From contig JAQFVV010000027.1 in the NCBI GenBank assembly GCA_028023455.1, positions 5,577,845-5,641,844 of the forward strand: 64,000 nucleotides of DNA, given 5' to 3'. Under the pieces are notes generated by a model. That model did not search any database and was not told where the DNA came from. It was given only the letters and a program-made list of their open reading frames with translations. The translations under genes and the position numbers were made by a program. Of this stretch, positions 1 through 10,796 are shown in pieces. Each line of letters starts with the position of its first letter. The first letter of the stretch is position 1. The stretch comes from Epiperipatus broadwayi (Eukaryota > Onychophora > Udeonychophora > Euonychophora > Peripatidae).

Positions 1-790
1 CATGCAAAAATAAAACAAATCATGTTAAAATCAAATTTGTAGAAAATGAATTATCAAGATATAAAATTTTAAACAATATTATCCAGAAAATGAAGATCTC
101 AGGAAATTAAAAATGTGGATATTAAATCCATTTTTAAAAAATCTGACTTGAACAAGTCTTAATCTTCATGAAAAAGAAGCTGTTATTGAACTATCTCCCG
201 ATATTACCGTGGAATCCAAATTTTGGATAATTTGGATATCTGTGAATAATGAATATTCAGAGCTTAGCAAGAAAGCTTTAAAATTACTAGTAAGTTTTTT
301 CACAAGCTATTTATGCAAAAAGGCATTTTCATCATGAATGTTTATAAAAACAAATTCAGAAATCGTTTGGATTCTGATGCTGCAAGAGTCTTTCTGAAAC
401 AATCTGGCAAACACCGATCGAAAAGATTATAAGTGAAAGACAATAGCAAATTTCACATTGAAAATTCAACATTAGTTAATGATTAATTTTTTTGTCAATC
501 TATCTCGTATTTATTTATTAGTATGCTATACATTTGTTGTTTATAATCTTTTGATAATTTATTTGTAATCAAACAAAACATAAGTCAGACATGCCCACTT
601 TTGTGAGATATTTTATTTCATGTTAATGTACTACTTGTTTTACTAACTATTTGGTAATTTTTTTATGTATTTATTTGATTTGATTTTTTTTATTTGTTTG
701 TAATCGGTACCATAAAAAAAATAAAAGTCTTGCGAAACACATTTTGTAAACTTGTTGGTCCATCAAAAACAAAAAAGTAGGGAAACATTG
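1..790 (+). pseudogene. 3' end of a decayed hAT-family DNA transposon
   Basis: Frames on the plus strand from about 100 to 450 read like the C-terminal dimerisation region of hAT transposases of the ZBED5/SCAND3-like group. Recognisable pieces are NEYSELSKKALKLL, SYLCKKAFS and, after a frameshift near 335, MNVYKNKFRNRLDSD. In this family the C-x-x-x-FS segment followed by N-x-x-K-x-x-x-RNRL is the hallmark of the C-terminal domain. At least one in-frame stop near 150 and the frameshift show it is dead. The non-coding tail runs to about 790, where GGGAAACATTG resembles a hAT 3' terminal inverted repeat; the next eight bases (CCCTATAT) are the expected place for a target duplication, but the 5' end lies outside the window. 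The family call is from remembered motif patterns and is fairly firm; the exact end is less so. Confidence 0.65.
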
Positions 791-875
791 CCCTATATGA
801 TTCCAGAGCAGAGTTGCTCTTATTTTTATCATATATATTTATATAAATTATATTAAATTGTGATCATACCTTGAG

Positions 876-925
876 CAGAAGAAATCAATCATCAATTCAT
901 GGATTCTCATCACGTCAAGATATAG
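876..925 (+). other. Weak candidate exon (plus strand), unassigned
   Basis: A short GC-richer stretch is preceded by AG and followed by a good donor (ATAG then GTAAAA). It reads openly as RRNQSSIHGFSSRQDI. No neighbouring exon or homology is visible. A minus-strand donor-like CAAG/GTATG also overlaps, so orientation is uncertain. It may be chance. Confidence 0.15.
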
Positions 926-929
926 GTAA

Positions 930-2130
930 AATTGATATATATAACTAGATGTCACTGTTTTAATCCTAATGATTTTTAAAAATATCTTTAATATGTTGAA
1001 GAAATGCTTACAAAATAAAAGAAAAAAGGGCAGTTTGTTTGGCTTTTATTTTTAATACAGTATTGTTAAGTGTTTATAAGAATAAGCTTTGCTTGGTGGT
1101 TTTAATAACTGGAACGAGACTTTAAAAATTGTAGCTATCTTCTGTTGACAGAGAAATCGGGTATTTCATTACGTTTACAGAGATCTATTTCATAAAATAC
1201 TAATTCTGAAAATGTTTCACTATCTAATGCATATGTTAATTGTAGGATACATGGCTTATTAAGAAATATAATTACTATTAAACTTGGAGAAATTCAATAT
1301 GTAATTTCAATATACTGTAGTACCACAAAACTTTTTATTAATTCAATTTTTTTGACTATCTTTGGAGAATATTTTAAAAATTATCAAACCACAATATTCT
1401 GAAGAAGATTGCAAAAGTAGTCGAAACATATAAATTGAATTTTAAAAAAAGCACTGTAAATTCAAGTGCATTTGTTTTCAATCATTTCTGACACTATGTA
1501 TATTCAAAAATAATTTCATTTATTATAAAACTTGTTGGCAGATTGTTATCATCACCCCTATTTCTTGTTCATTCACCCAATTTAAGAAACTATAGAGGCA
1601 TTTCCATCCACTTATGCTGTTTATCATTTTCCATAAGATAAGCCACTATTTTTAATGTGGTTTTAGTAACTGAATCAATAATCAGTACTTTAATAGTTTT
1701 TTAAGTTTTATTAATTATCTATCAAGATGAAAACTTTAACCTGATGACAGAATAGTATAGATTATCCATTATAGTTTATTGTAAAAGGTTTGTTGAGAAA
1801 CCTTTGTAAGACTATAGAAGATTATTTAGTGTGTATTAATAGTAAGAGAACGCTATTAGATTACATAGCTCAGAACTGCTCAACCTCTTTAGACAAATGA
1901 ACTATATTTTTTGGTAGAATGACCTTGCAAAGGATTTATATACTAGAAATATTGCAACCAAAAAACATAATTAGCAATGACGAATGCCATGAGTTTATAA
2001 GGTAAAATTTCAGATTAACATTTCATTCAGAGATAGTTCGATGGGATATGGATTCTACAAAAGATTAATTAATTATATTTGTTGAAGCCACCTCCCCCAC
2101 TTTCACTTAATTAAAAAATTTGGTTCACAT
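930..2130. other. AT-rich intergenic stretch, no gene seen
   Basis: No convincing exon. A motif near 1398-1430 (TCTGAAGAAGATTGC then AGTCGAAACAT) resembles the one at 61386-61418, so part of this is probably an old dispersed repeat. Confidence 0.5.
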
Positions 2131-2661
2131 CTTATAGCTAAAGACGCCGCTCGATGGCGCCGTTTTCGCACTAAAACACATAAAAATGCCGTTTCCGCGG
2201 CCGACACATTCAAACCCGCGTTTTCTATAATACAACATCTTTGTTGTGCTACAGATTGCAGGCCGCTATGTCACGTCGCAGCTAATACATTTTCCGAATT
2301 CGCACAGTTTATAAAATGGTTACGGCTTGGTGAGAGGGTGTGTTTATTTGAATTGGATGGAAATGTTGTTTTCATTGGATTTTTTTTTATTTTAAATTAT
2401 TGAAATGTTCAGATTTTGTAAATTAATAATTATCAGACTTTTTACACTGTACTGTATTGAAGTTTTAATTGGGAAAATGTTGATAAATGTGTAAAGTGAG
2501 TTGGAATTAGGTAATGCGTCAAGTAACGTACTGTTCGTAACATTCCATGAGACAAACAAGATACTACCGCCGTGTATATTTTTGAAGTAAAAAAGAGCGG
2601 AAACACAAAAATAAGTACAATTATGCACGGTTTTTTGTAAATTTCATAAAAAGCATATATT

Positions 2662-5126
2662 ATCATCATCAACCATTATCAATCCACTGCAGGATGAAGG
2701 TCTCTCCAAGTTTAATCCACCTTCTCCGATCTTTAGCTTCTCTTTTCCACAACACCCCTGCACATTTTCTTATTTCATCCATCCATCTCACATGTGGTCT
2801 CTTTCTGGGTCTTTTACAATCTCTTGGAATCCAGTTTAAAATTTCAATTGTCCATCTATTATATATGTCCAGCCCAACTCCATTTCAATCTTTTAATTTT
2901 TTCAATAAGGTCAGTAACACCTGTTTGTTGTCTTACCCATACATTGCGTTTTCGATCTCTTCTTGTTACTCCCAACATACATCTCTCCATACTCATTTGA
3001 GTGGTCTGAAGTCTCTGTATTGCTCTTCTATTAAGTGTCCAAGTCTCAGATCCATAAGTAAGAACTGGTAAAACACATTTGTTAAAAACCATTCTTTTCA
3101 AACACATAGGCATATTTCCTGTTAGTATCAAGTTATTTCTACCAAAATCACTCCAACCAAGTTTAATTCTATGATTAATTTCCTCCATTATGTTTCCATC
3201 TGTATTAATAATCTGACCTAGGTATTTGTAACTGTTAACTTCTTCTAATTCTTCATAATCAATCTTTATTTTCATATTTTGAGCAAATCGATTAAATATT
3301 ACTTTAGTCTTTTTAACATTTATCTTTAGTCCTACTTTTCTACTTTCATCTGCTAACTCCTGCAACATTTCCTGCAGCTCTGAAGCATTATTTGCAAAAA
3401 CAACTACATCATCTGCAAAATCTAAATGACTTAAATACTCTCCATTTACTTTCATTCCTTTAGTTTCCCATTTTAATCCACAAAATACTTCTTGCAGCAC
3501 TGCTGTAAAAAGTTTTGGAGATATGGAGTCACCTTGTCTTACACCTTTCTCAATGTTGATTTTTCCAGTATCATTATGTAATCTAATGGTTGCTGTTGCA
3601 TTTTTATAAATATTCTTTAAAATATGACAATATCCTGGATCTATACCTTGATGATCCAATGCTTTAATCACTGAAGAAATGTGTATAGAATCGAATGCCT
3701 TTTCATAATCTACAAATCCAAAACATAATGACAACTCATATTCATTTGTCCTTTCTATGACTTCTCTCAATACCTGGATATGATCTATTGTACTAAAACC
3801 ACTTTTAAATCCAGCTTGTTCTCTTGGTTGGTGGAAATCCAAAGTTCTCTGTAGACGAGTTGTAATTATCTTGGTAAAAATTTTATATAAAACTGATAAA
3901 AGGCTGACAGGTCTGTAATTTCTAATATCTTCTTTATCATCTTTTTTAAATATTAATATTATTACTGCATTCTTCCAATCTTCCGGTACATCTTTATCAT
4001 TTAGACATTTGGTATATAACTTTGCTAAAATTGTTTCTATTTCTTCACCTCCTTCTTTTAATATATCAATTATAATTCCATCATTTCCTGGAGCCTTTCC
4101 TTTCTTCATACATTTAATTGCATGTCTCACTTCTTCATTTAAAATTCTGGGCAATTCAGAAGATGTAATAGGTATAGGAGGTACTTGTTCTTTATTACTA
4201 TATAATTCTTGATAAAAATCTTCTACCAATTTCACGATGTCATCTCTCTTTTTAGTAATAATTCCATCTTTTTTCTTATTGCAGATATAAATTTCCTACC
4301 AATACCAAAATGTTGTTTAACATTCTTGAGACTTTTATTTTCTTCTACAGCTTTCCTTGCTATTTCACAGTTATACTTTCTTATATCATTTTCAACTTTT
4401 TTCCGTACCATTTTACAAAATTCAAGATATTCAATTCTTTTTAATACTTCATTTTTGTATATCTTCATATTCCTTCTTTTCTTCATAAATTCTCTAGTCT
4501 CAGTAGAAATTTTATTAGTCAATTGCTGCTTTTTTCTACCAGCTATCTTTGTTGCAGTTTTTAAAAGTGTATCAGTTATTTTCATATTAATTTCATTCAA
4601 ATCTGAATCATGTTCAAAATCTCCTAACACTTGAAACCTATTTGTAAGTTCTAATTTAAATTCATTAGAATGTTTCTGAAGATTAGGAACATCAACTGTA
4701 AATATTGTTTTTCTCAATAATTTTTGTCTCTCTAGTTTTACATTAACACGTAACTTACACCTTACTAATCGATGATCACTTCCTGTGTTAAATTTATTAA
4801 GAACATTACAATCTTGAAATATGTATTTCCTGTTAGTCAAAATATAATCCAATTCTGCTGTACCTTCATATGGATGCTGCCATATCCATTTCCTTTTAAC
4901 ATTTTTCTCAAAAAATGAATTCATAATATAAAGTTTTTCTTTTTCTGCAAACTCCACAAGTCTATGTCCTCTCTCATTTCTATTACCATAACCAAAATTA
5001 CCTACAGCAATTTCATCTTTCATTTGTCTACCAAAATGTTGTTTACTCTGATCAAAAGCCTTTTGTACATCCATATAAAAATCTTCTACTACTTCATCAC
5101 TATGAGAACTTGTTGGGGCATAAACC
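2662..5126 (-). mobile_element. RTE-clade LINE copy A, 5'-truncated, frame-broken
   Basis: Minus-strand non-LTR retrotransposon. From 5' to 3' it encodes the end of an apurinic-like endonuclease (YAPTSSHSD at the truncation point; the catalytic SDH of SDHRLV near 4764-4781), a basic linker, then reverse transcriptase. RT landmarks are GKAPGNDGI, NYRPVSLLS, FVDYEKAFDS, GVRQGDSISPKLF and the catalytic FADD at 3408-3419. A tail with SWAGHI and, downstream in another frame, a DNRW-type segment follows. The 3' end is a short ATC/GAT-rich run near 2662, as in RTE elements. Defects: a 1-base loss in an A-run near 4270 compared with copy B, a 14-base loss near 2861 compared with copy E, and truncation of the endonuclease at about 5126. 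The open stretches are 2859-4235 and 4232-5074. It cannot be autonomous as it stands. Confidence 0.93.
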
Positions 5127-5430
5127 TATTTATCATTTACACAAACATTCATTCTGCCTTATCAGGCACTGAGAAGAAAGACCATGGTGTTTCTCGATCT
5201 TAAACTCAGAGGTAAAAAGCCAATAAACTCACCCCGCTGGCTAATGCGTGTTGGTGAGCAGCCCATCCATGTTCGTATACTATATGAATAATCACATAGT
5301 AATAACAGCTGCAACGACAAGAACGTATGGAGTGGACATTAGGAATTTGCCCTGCTCGGTTCCTTTAAGGCCTCCAAGAGGAATAAAAGGGTCTCCTTTC
5401 AGTTAATAGCAAACTCCTTTCATGGTTAAT
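5127..5430. other. GC-richer stretch next to the RTE truncation point, unclassified
   Basis: About 300 bases with higher GC than their surroundings, between the truncated 5' end of RTE copy A and the right part of the inverted-repeat transposon. It does not continue the endonuclease frame and holds no long ORF. It could be transposon interior or another insertion. Confidence 0.3.
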
Positions 5431-6364
5431 AAGTAAAGAAGACATTTTATATATATGTGTTTGTTGTTGTTTAAAAAAGTTTTACTTTCTTTCTTTTCTC
5501 CGACTACGGTTATACTTTGTTGAATATAGTTTACGTTTATTGTTATCATTTATTTTATAGATGTTACTAAAAAAAAATATTTACAAAAATACGATTTTGA
5601 TATTTTTTATTTTAGCATTACAAACAACAGAACACTAACCCTAAACCTAACCTTAAAACTAACCCTAACAACTTTTACTTTTTGTTGTCATTCTATTTGA
5701 AGTAAAAATAGCGGTGAAGCCGTAACCCCAGTAAAAAATTATCCGATAGAAAATTTATTTTTCTAATAAAGCAAACTAAAAAACACGAATCAAATATGTA
5801 ATTTGTTTATTTTATTTTACATTTATTATTATCATTTAATTTGTATATGTTAATAAAAAATAATATTTAAAAAAGATGATTTTGTTTTGTTTTTATTTTC
5901 ACATTACAAAAAAACACATCAAATTGATTAAAATCAACGGCCCGTGAATGTTCATATTTTATAGTTTTAGCATGAAAACAGTGCCATTGAATGGCGTCCT
6001 TATCTATAAGACAAGCACCAAAAATTCTAAAAACTTTGGTGTGCAACTGGATAAAATAAACTGAACAATATGTAAACTATTTTTTTGTTTGGTTTATTAT
6101 TAATTTTAATACATTAATAACAGAATTTAGTCAAAGCTTCATTTTCAGGTTCCAATTTAAAATAATTAAAATCTAATAATAATTTTGACACTTATTACAG
6201 TTTAAAATTGGATAAATAAAGGTAAAAATAAGCACAAATATAATCTATTATAAGTTTTCCAATTTATTTAACTTAGATATGATGAAAATAGCAGAAGCAT
6301 AAGTATAATTCTAAATTTAGAAAAAGCACTGAATATATATTTAGTATTTAAATACTGTCTAATG

Positions 6365-6755
6365 CTATCCTAGTATTAATAAATATAAAATCATATAACA
6401 TTAAATACTAGCAAAATGACAAATTTATACTGATTCCCTAATGATTATGGTTTCGTCTATTATCTCAAGTGAAAATCAACTACATACAAAACACATATAT
6501 TTAGAAAACAGAAATAACCTCCCCATAATTCATTTCACCCTTTTTTTGGAAGCCACCAATCTTATATAAAAAACTTGTTTGATATTAAAGGTGGGTGGTT
6601 TTTGAAATGAATTATGGGAAAGTTATTTGTTTTATATCGAGTTAATTTTCACTTGAAAATATCTATTTGTAGACAAAACCAACGTTGGGAGAATTTTGTT
6701 AGTATTTAATGTTAAATGATTTTCTATTTAATATTTTTATATCAGTTTGATATTA
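6365..6755. repeat. Fold-back (inverted-repeat) element
   Basis: The left arm (from about 6370; ATAACATTAAATACTAGCAA, TCAAGTGAAAAT, CCATAATTCATTTC) is matched in reverse complement by the right arm (GAAATGAATTATGG near 6605, ATTTTCACTTGA near 6645, GTTAGTATTTAATGTTA near 6698). The arms are about 170-180 bases with a short centre near 6560. It is MITE-like and has no coding capacity. Confidence 0.75.
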
Positions 6756-6999
6756 ATTATGTAAAAAATAATATATACATTTCTTGAATTTTCCACATTT
6801 TAAAAAATATATACTTTGATTAAACTTATGCAATTAGATTATTGTTAAGAGACTTTTTTTTTTTTACAATTTATAACAAAGAATGTCATTTAATATAAAT
6901 CCAAAATTATTCTTTGGTTTGAATAAAGAAATAGATTTAAAAAAAAGATTAATTTATTGAAATAAGAAGATTTTTTTAAAAAAAAAAGAATCTAAAATA

Positions 7000-8032
7000 C
7001 ACCCGGGTCTCTTTTTATGCGGACTTATTTAACACGATTTTGAAGTTACGCGATTCGTGTTTCACCGGAAATTGAACTCCGATATTGCACTATTACTTTA
7101 AATAATAAATTTCGCGCACTTACGTCATATTGAAAGTAATAGCACATTATTGGAATTCGACTTTCAACTTAGTAATTTCAATATTTTCAGTGCGTTATAA
7201 TAGTAAGATTTTATGCAATAATGAAATTAAAATCATGATTTCCACATTTTATGTATACACACATTAAATTTTATATGATTATAATGTAAATTTGTTCAAA
7301 CATTCTGTGTGTTAATTTTGCATTTTAAATCACATTCTGTTTTTGCTTTTAAAAAAAGAACGTAATCAATTATTAATCATTTAGTGTCCACAAGTTTATT
7401 TTTAAAAGGTGAATAATAGCAGTGGGCACAATTTTTAATTGTAATTAACAATTTAAAAATACTTATGGTGACTTGAAATTAATGTGATGTGAAATTTGAT
7501 TTTTAAACGGAATTGAAAATTAAAAAATTAAAGACAAAAATAAGAATTTAATTTTTAGTTGTTAGTTTCATAAACAATTAATAAAATCATTGTCTCAAAG
7601 ATTAATTACTAATTACGTTGTCACCAGAAAACCATTGACACAACATGAGTGTGAAGTTGGCGCTAGTTGTTTGCAAACGAACGTGTTTTTCGGCAAAAAG
7701 CTATAATAATTAAAACGTGTATAAAAAAATGTAAATTACTGTACTGTAAATTATGCATAAAAATATATTATTTTGAATAAAATTAAATATTATAGTTAAA
7801 AAAAGTTTGTCTTGTATCAATTTTTTTCAAATTTGAAATTTTTTATTAGTCGTATTTTATTCCCTAATTTTTTTTTTGCGCGAATTTTAAAGTAATTTTA
7901 TGTTGGTGCTTTACTTTTACGTGAATTTTGAAAAATCACAGACCGCACACCCCCTTTTTCAATGTAAGGTACGTCTATTTTTGCGCGTGTTTTCTGAGGA
8001 ACCTATCTATCACGTAAAACAAGACCCAGGTG
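7000..8032. mobile_element. TA-flanked DNA element with short terminal inverted repeats (pogo/mariner-like)
   Basis: The left terminus CACCCGGGTCT at 7000 and the right terminus AGACCCAGGTG ending at 8032 are inverted repeats with one mismatch, and both are flanked by TA. Subterminal sequence at both ends is enriched in ACGCG/GCGCG and TTTTACGTG-type words, as seen in Tigger/pogo-type non-autonomous elements. No transposase frame is present. TA target duplication fits the Tc1/mariner superfamily, but the assignment is by resemblance only. Length 1033 bases. Confidence 0.6.
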
Positions 8033-8039
8033 TACTTCT

Positions 8040-8959
8040 AATTTAATTTACAAGTGTCAAATTTTCTGCACTCACAACTTTGACATAATCCACTTCAGAT
8101 ATTTAACCATTTTACATATATATGATTTAAATATATTGGCATTTGGTAATATTTAAAAAAAGCTTTAAAAAGAAAGTAAAATTTAAAGATCGTTTAAAAG
8201 ATGCACTTTAGTTGTTTTTTTTTGTTATTATGATTTTTTTTTTTGATAATGTATAGTGAAAGTTATTTTTGTTTCATATTATTTATTTAATTAAAAATAA
8301 AAGAATTGGAGGGAATAAAAAAACCATGCAGATTACTAATCCAGATTAAAAAAAAAGAAATTGTAAACGTAAATGATTATCACGATCAGAACGCTAATTA
8401 AATATGGCCAAAATAATTTATAAAAAAGGAGACTTTGTAACTTAAAAGTAATAAAGAATCCACTGGATTATCAACTAGTATTTTTAATAAAATAAAAGAA
8501 CATATGAGCAGAAGTCTAAAAACTGACCCAAGGCTATAAAAGGGGCAGAAAAACTTCAAACTAGGTATTGACTGTTTTTTTCTTTTGGCTGGTCCTGTAT
8601 CACAAAGGATCTAAAACCACTCTATGCTGAAATAATTCATCATGCGGGAGTGGTCAGGAGTATTTGCCGATATCATTTATCATGAAGACATCAACCCAAA
8701 AAACTTTCATGACTAGCCTTAGGATGGACCAAGAGCAAAACCAAAGGCCATGAGCTCTTATAATTCAGGAAATAAATGTACTACAAAACTTACCGGTAGG
8801 TCACAATATTTTTATTCATATCCCGATTGTATCTACTTAATGTTTACAAACTAAATTTAACTATAAAACTAATGAGAAGTTTCAAATACTGATATAGACA
8901 TTCACTGTTTTATTATTCAAAGAACTTCTTATCAACTTTTCATTGTATGTTCTTAATTT
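8040..8959. other. AT-rich sequence with an unclassified GC-richer patch
   Basis: Mostly A/T runs. A GC-richer patch at about 8570-8790 hints at decayed coding sequence on the plus strand (stretches such as HEDIN and DGPRAKPKA between stops). I cannot place it in a family. Confidence 0.3.
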
Positions 8960-10167
8960 TTAGTATTAGATGTTATTAATTTTAAGTTTAAACATTCTAA
9001 TGAATTTAAATTAGAACTTACAAATCGGTTTCGAGTATTAGTAGATTTTGAACATGATTCAGATTTGAATGAAATTAATAGGAAAATAACTGATACACTT
9101 TTAAAAACTGCAACAAAGATAGCTGGTAGAAAAAAGCAGCAATTGACTAATAAAATTTCTACTGAGACTAGAGAATTTATGAAGAAAAGAAGGAATATGA
9201 AGATATACAAAAATGATGCATTAAAAAGGATTGAATATCTCAAATTTTGTAAAATGGTGCGGAAAAGAGTTGAAAATGATATAAGAAAGTATAATTGTGA
9301 ACTAACAAGGAAAGCTGTAGAAGAGAATAAAAGTCTCAAGAATGTAAAACAACATTTTGGTATTGGTAGGAAATTTATATCTGCAATAAGAAAAAAAGAT
9401 AGAATTATTACTAAAAAGAGAGATGACATCATGAAATGTGTAGAAGACTTCCATCAAGAATTATATAGTAATAAAGAACAAGTACCTCCTATACCTATTA
9501 TATCTTCTGAATTGCCCAGAATTTTGAATGAAGAAGTGAGACATGCAATTAAATTTATGAAGAAAGGGAAGGCTCCAGGTAATGATGGAATTGTAAATGA
9601 TATATTAAAAGAAGCAGGTGAAGAAATAGAATTTTTTTTAGCAAAGTTATATTCCAAATGTCTAAATGATAAAGATGTACCAGATGATTGGAAGAATGCA
9701 GTATAAATATTAATATTTAAAAAAGCTGATAAAGAAGATATTAGAAATTACAGACCTATCAGTCTTTTATCAGTTTTATACAAAATTTTTATTAAGATAA
9801 TTACAACTCATCTACAGAGAACGCTGGACTTCCACCAACCAAGAGAACAAGCTGGATTTAAAAGTGGTTTTAGTACAGTAGATCATATCCAGGTATTGAG
9901 AGAAGTCATAGAAAGGACAAATGAATATGAGTTGCCATTATGCTTAAGATTTGTAGATTATGAAAAGGCATTTGATTCTATAAACATTTCTTCAGTGATT
10001 AAAGCATTGGATCATCAAGGTATAGATCCAGGATATTGTCATATTTTAAAGAATATTTATAAAAATGCAACAGCAACAACTAGATTACATAATGATAGTA
10101 GGAAAGTCAACATTGAGAAGGGTGTAAGACAGGGTGACTTCATATCGCCAAAACTTTTTACAGCAAC
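8960..10167 (+). mobile_element. RTE-clade LINE copy B, truncated at both ends
   Basis: Plus-strand copy closely related to copy A. It begins in the linker after the endonuclease (HSNEFKLELTNRF) and runs through the first half of reverse transcriptase to GVRQGDFISPKLFTA, then stops abruptly at about 10167, before the FADD motif. The frame from 9065 onward is open except for one TAA at 9704-9706, where copy A has a sense codon in NAVIILIF. Losing both ends means it is not a simple 5'-truncated insertion; a later deletion or recombination removed its 3' part. The following 630 bases are unrelated AT-rich DNA. Confidence 0.9.
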
Positions 10168-10796
10168 TAAGACAATGGCATATGATGACCAAGAAGTAAC
10201 TTATCATTTACCAACCTCATGACACAACTTATTTCAGTATCTCAATTTTAGAGTTGTTTCATAAACTGTAATGAGCCAGAGTTGTATTATCATTCAAATG
10301 CAGAAGAACTTCATGAGAACTATGCCGAGTATGTTATGGCTTAGGTAGAGTTGTTGCAAAATTAGAGTTATTTTCAACATTTTATTTGAGACAATAATAA
10401 TAATATTCAAACTTCCATAAGAATTCAAGAGTCATTCAACTTTGCTTTACAGCTACTTCAAACCACCATCAAGTCTCTGAAAACTGTCCTTAGCATTTTT
10501 AAGTCAGACTTTTCACAGTTCGGTAGCAATGAATGGTATGCCTCTTTTATTCAATTTTTTCGTAAGAGATTTTTTCCAAAGTTTTTCTTTCTGCAAATTC
10601 AATTAATAATTAATTTTTCATGAAAATTTTACGCAGTTATCAGATCTTTTCTTGGAAATAAATGGAGATATTTTGATCATTAAATCACTTGTATGTGTGT
10701 AATAAATAAAAATATTCACCACTCCTATATAGAATGCTCGATATATTTTCATTCTTATGATGCATGGTACACTTTTATCATATATGAACCTCATTA
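10168..10796. other. AT-rich spacer between two RTE fragments
   Basis: No gene or clear repeat recognised. It separates copy B (plus strand, 3' part missing) from copy C (minus strand). Confidence 0.4.

Larger units (their letters stand above)
2132..6018. mobile_element. DNA transposon with long terminal inverted repeats, split by an RTE insertion
   Basis: The left end, from about 2132 (CTTATAGCTAAAGACGCC), and the reverse complement of the right end, finishing about 6018 (CTTATAGATAAGGACGCC), align over about 75 bases, including a shared GGCCG near the inner edge. A second inner inverted match joins the region near 2318 (GGTTACGGCTT) with that near 5717 (AAGCCGTAACC). RTE copy A (2662-5126) lies inside and splits it. 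Near 5636-5673 is a run of degenerate CCTAA-type units. No transposase frame remains, so it is probably non-autonomous. The outermost CTTATA/TATAAG bases are palindromic, so the boundary between inverted repeat and target duplication cannot be fixed; TATA, TA or none all fit. Superfamily unknown. Confidence 0.6.

Noticed and set aside
2694-3071. Plus-strand open frame opposite RTE copy A (and equivalents at 26226, 57220, 57402)
   Set aside because: These are antisense shadows of the RTE C-terminal coding region, recurring only because the element recurs.
5636-5673. CCTAA-type units as a possible interstitial telomere
   Set aside because: Only a few degenerate units, embedded in a transposon with inverted ends; more likely part of the element.
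8953-9432. Minus-strand frame of 159 codons opposite copy B
   Set aside because: Antisense shadow of the RTE linker. Its phenylalanine-, leucine- and serine-rich composition comes from complementing lysine- and asparagine-rich coding sequence.
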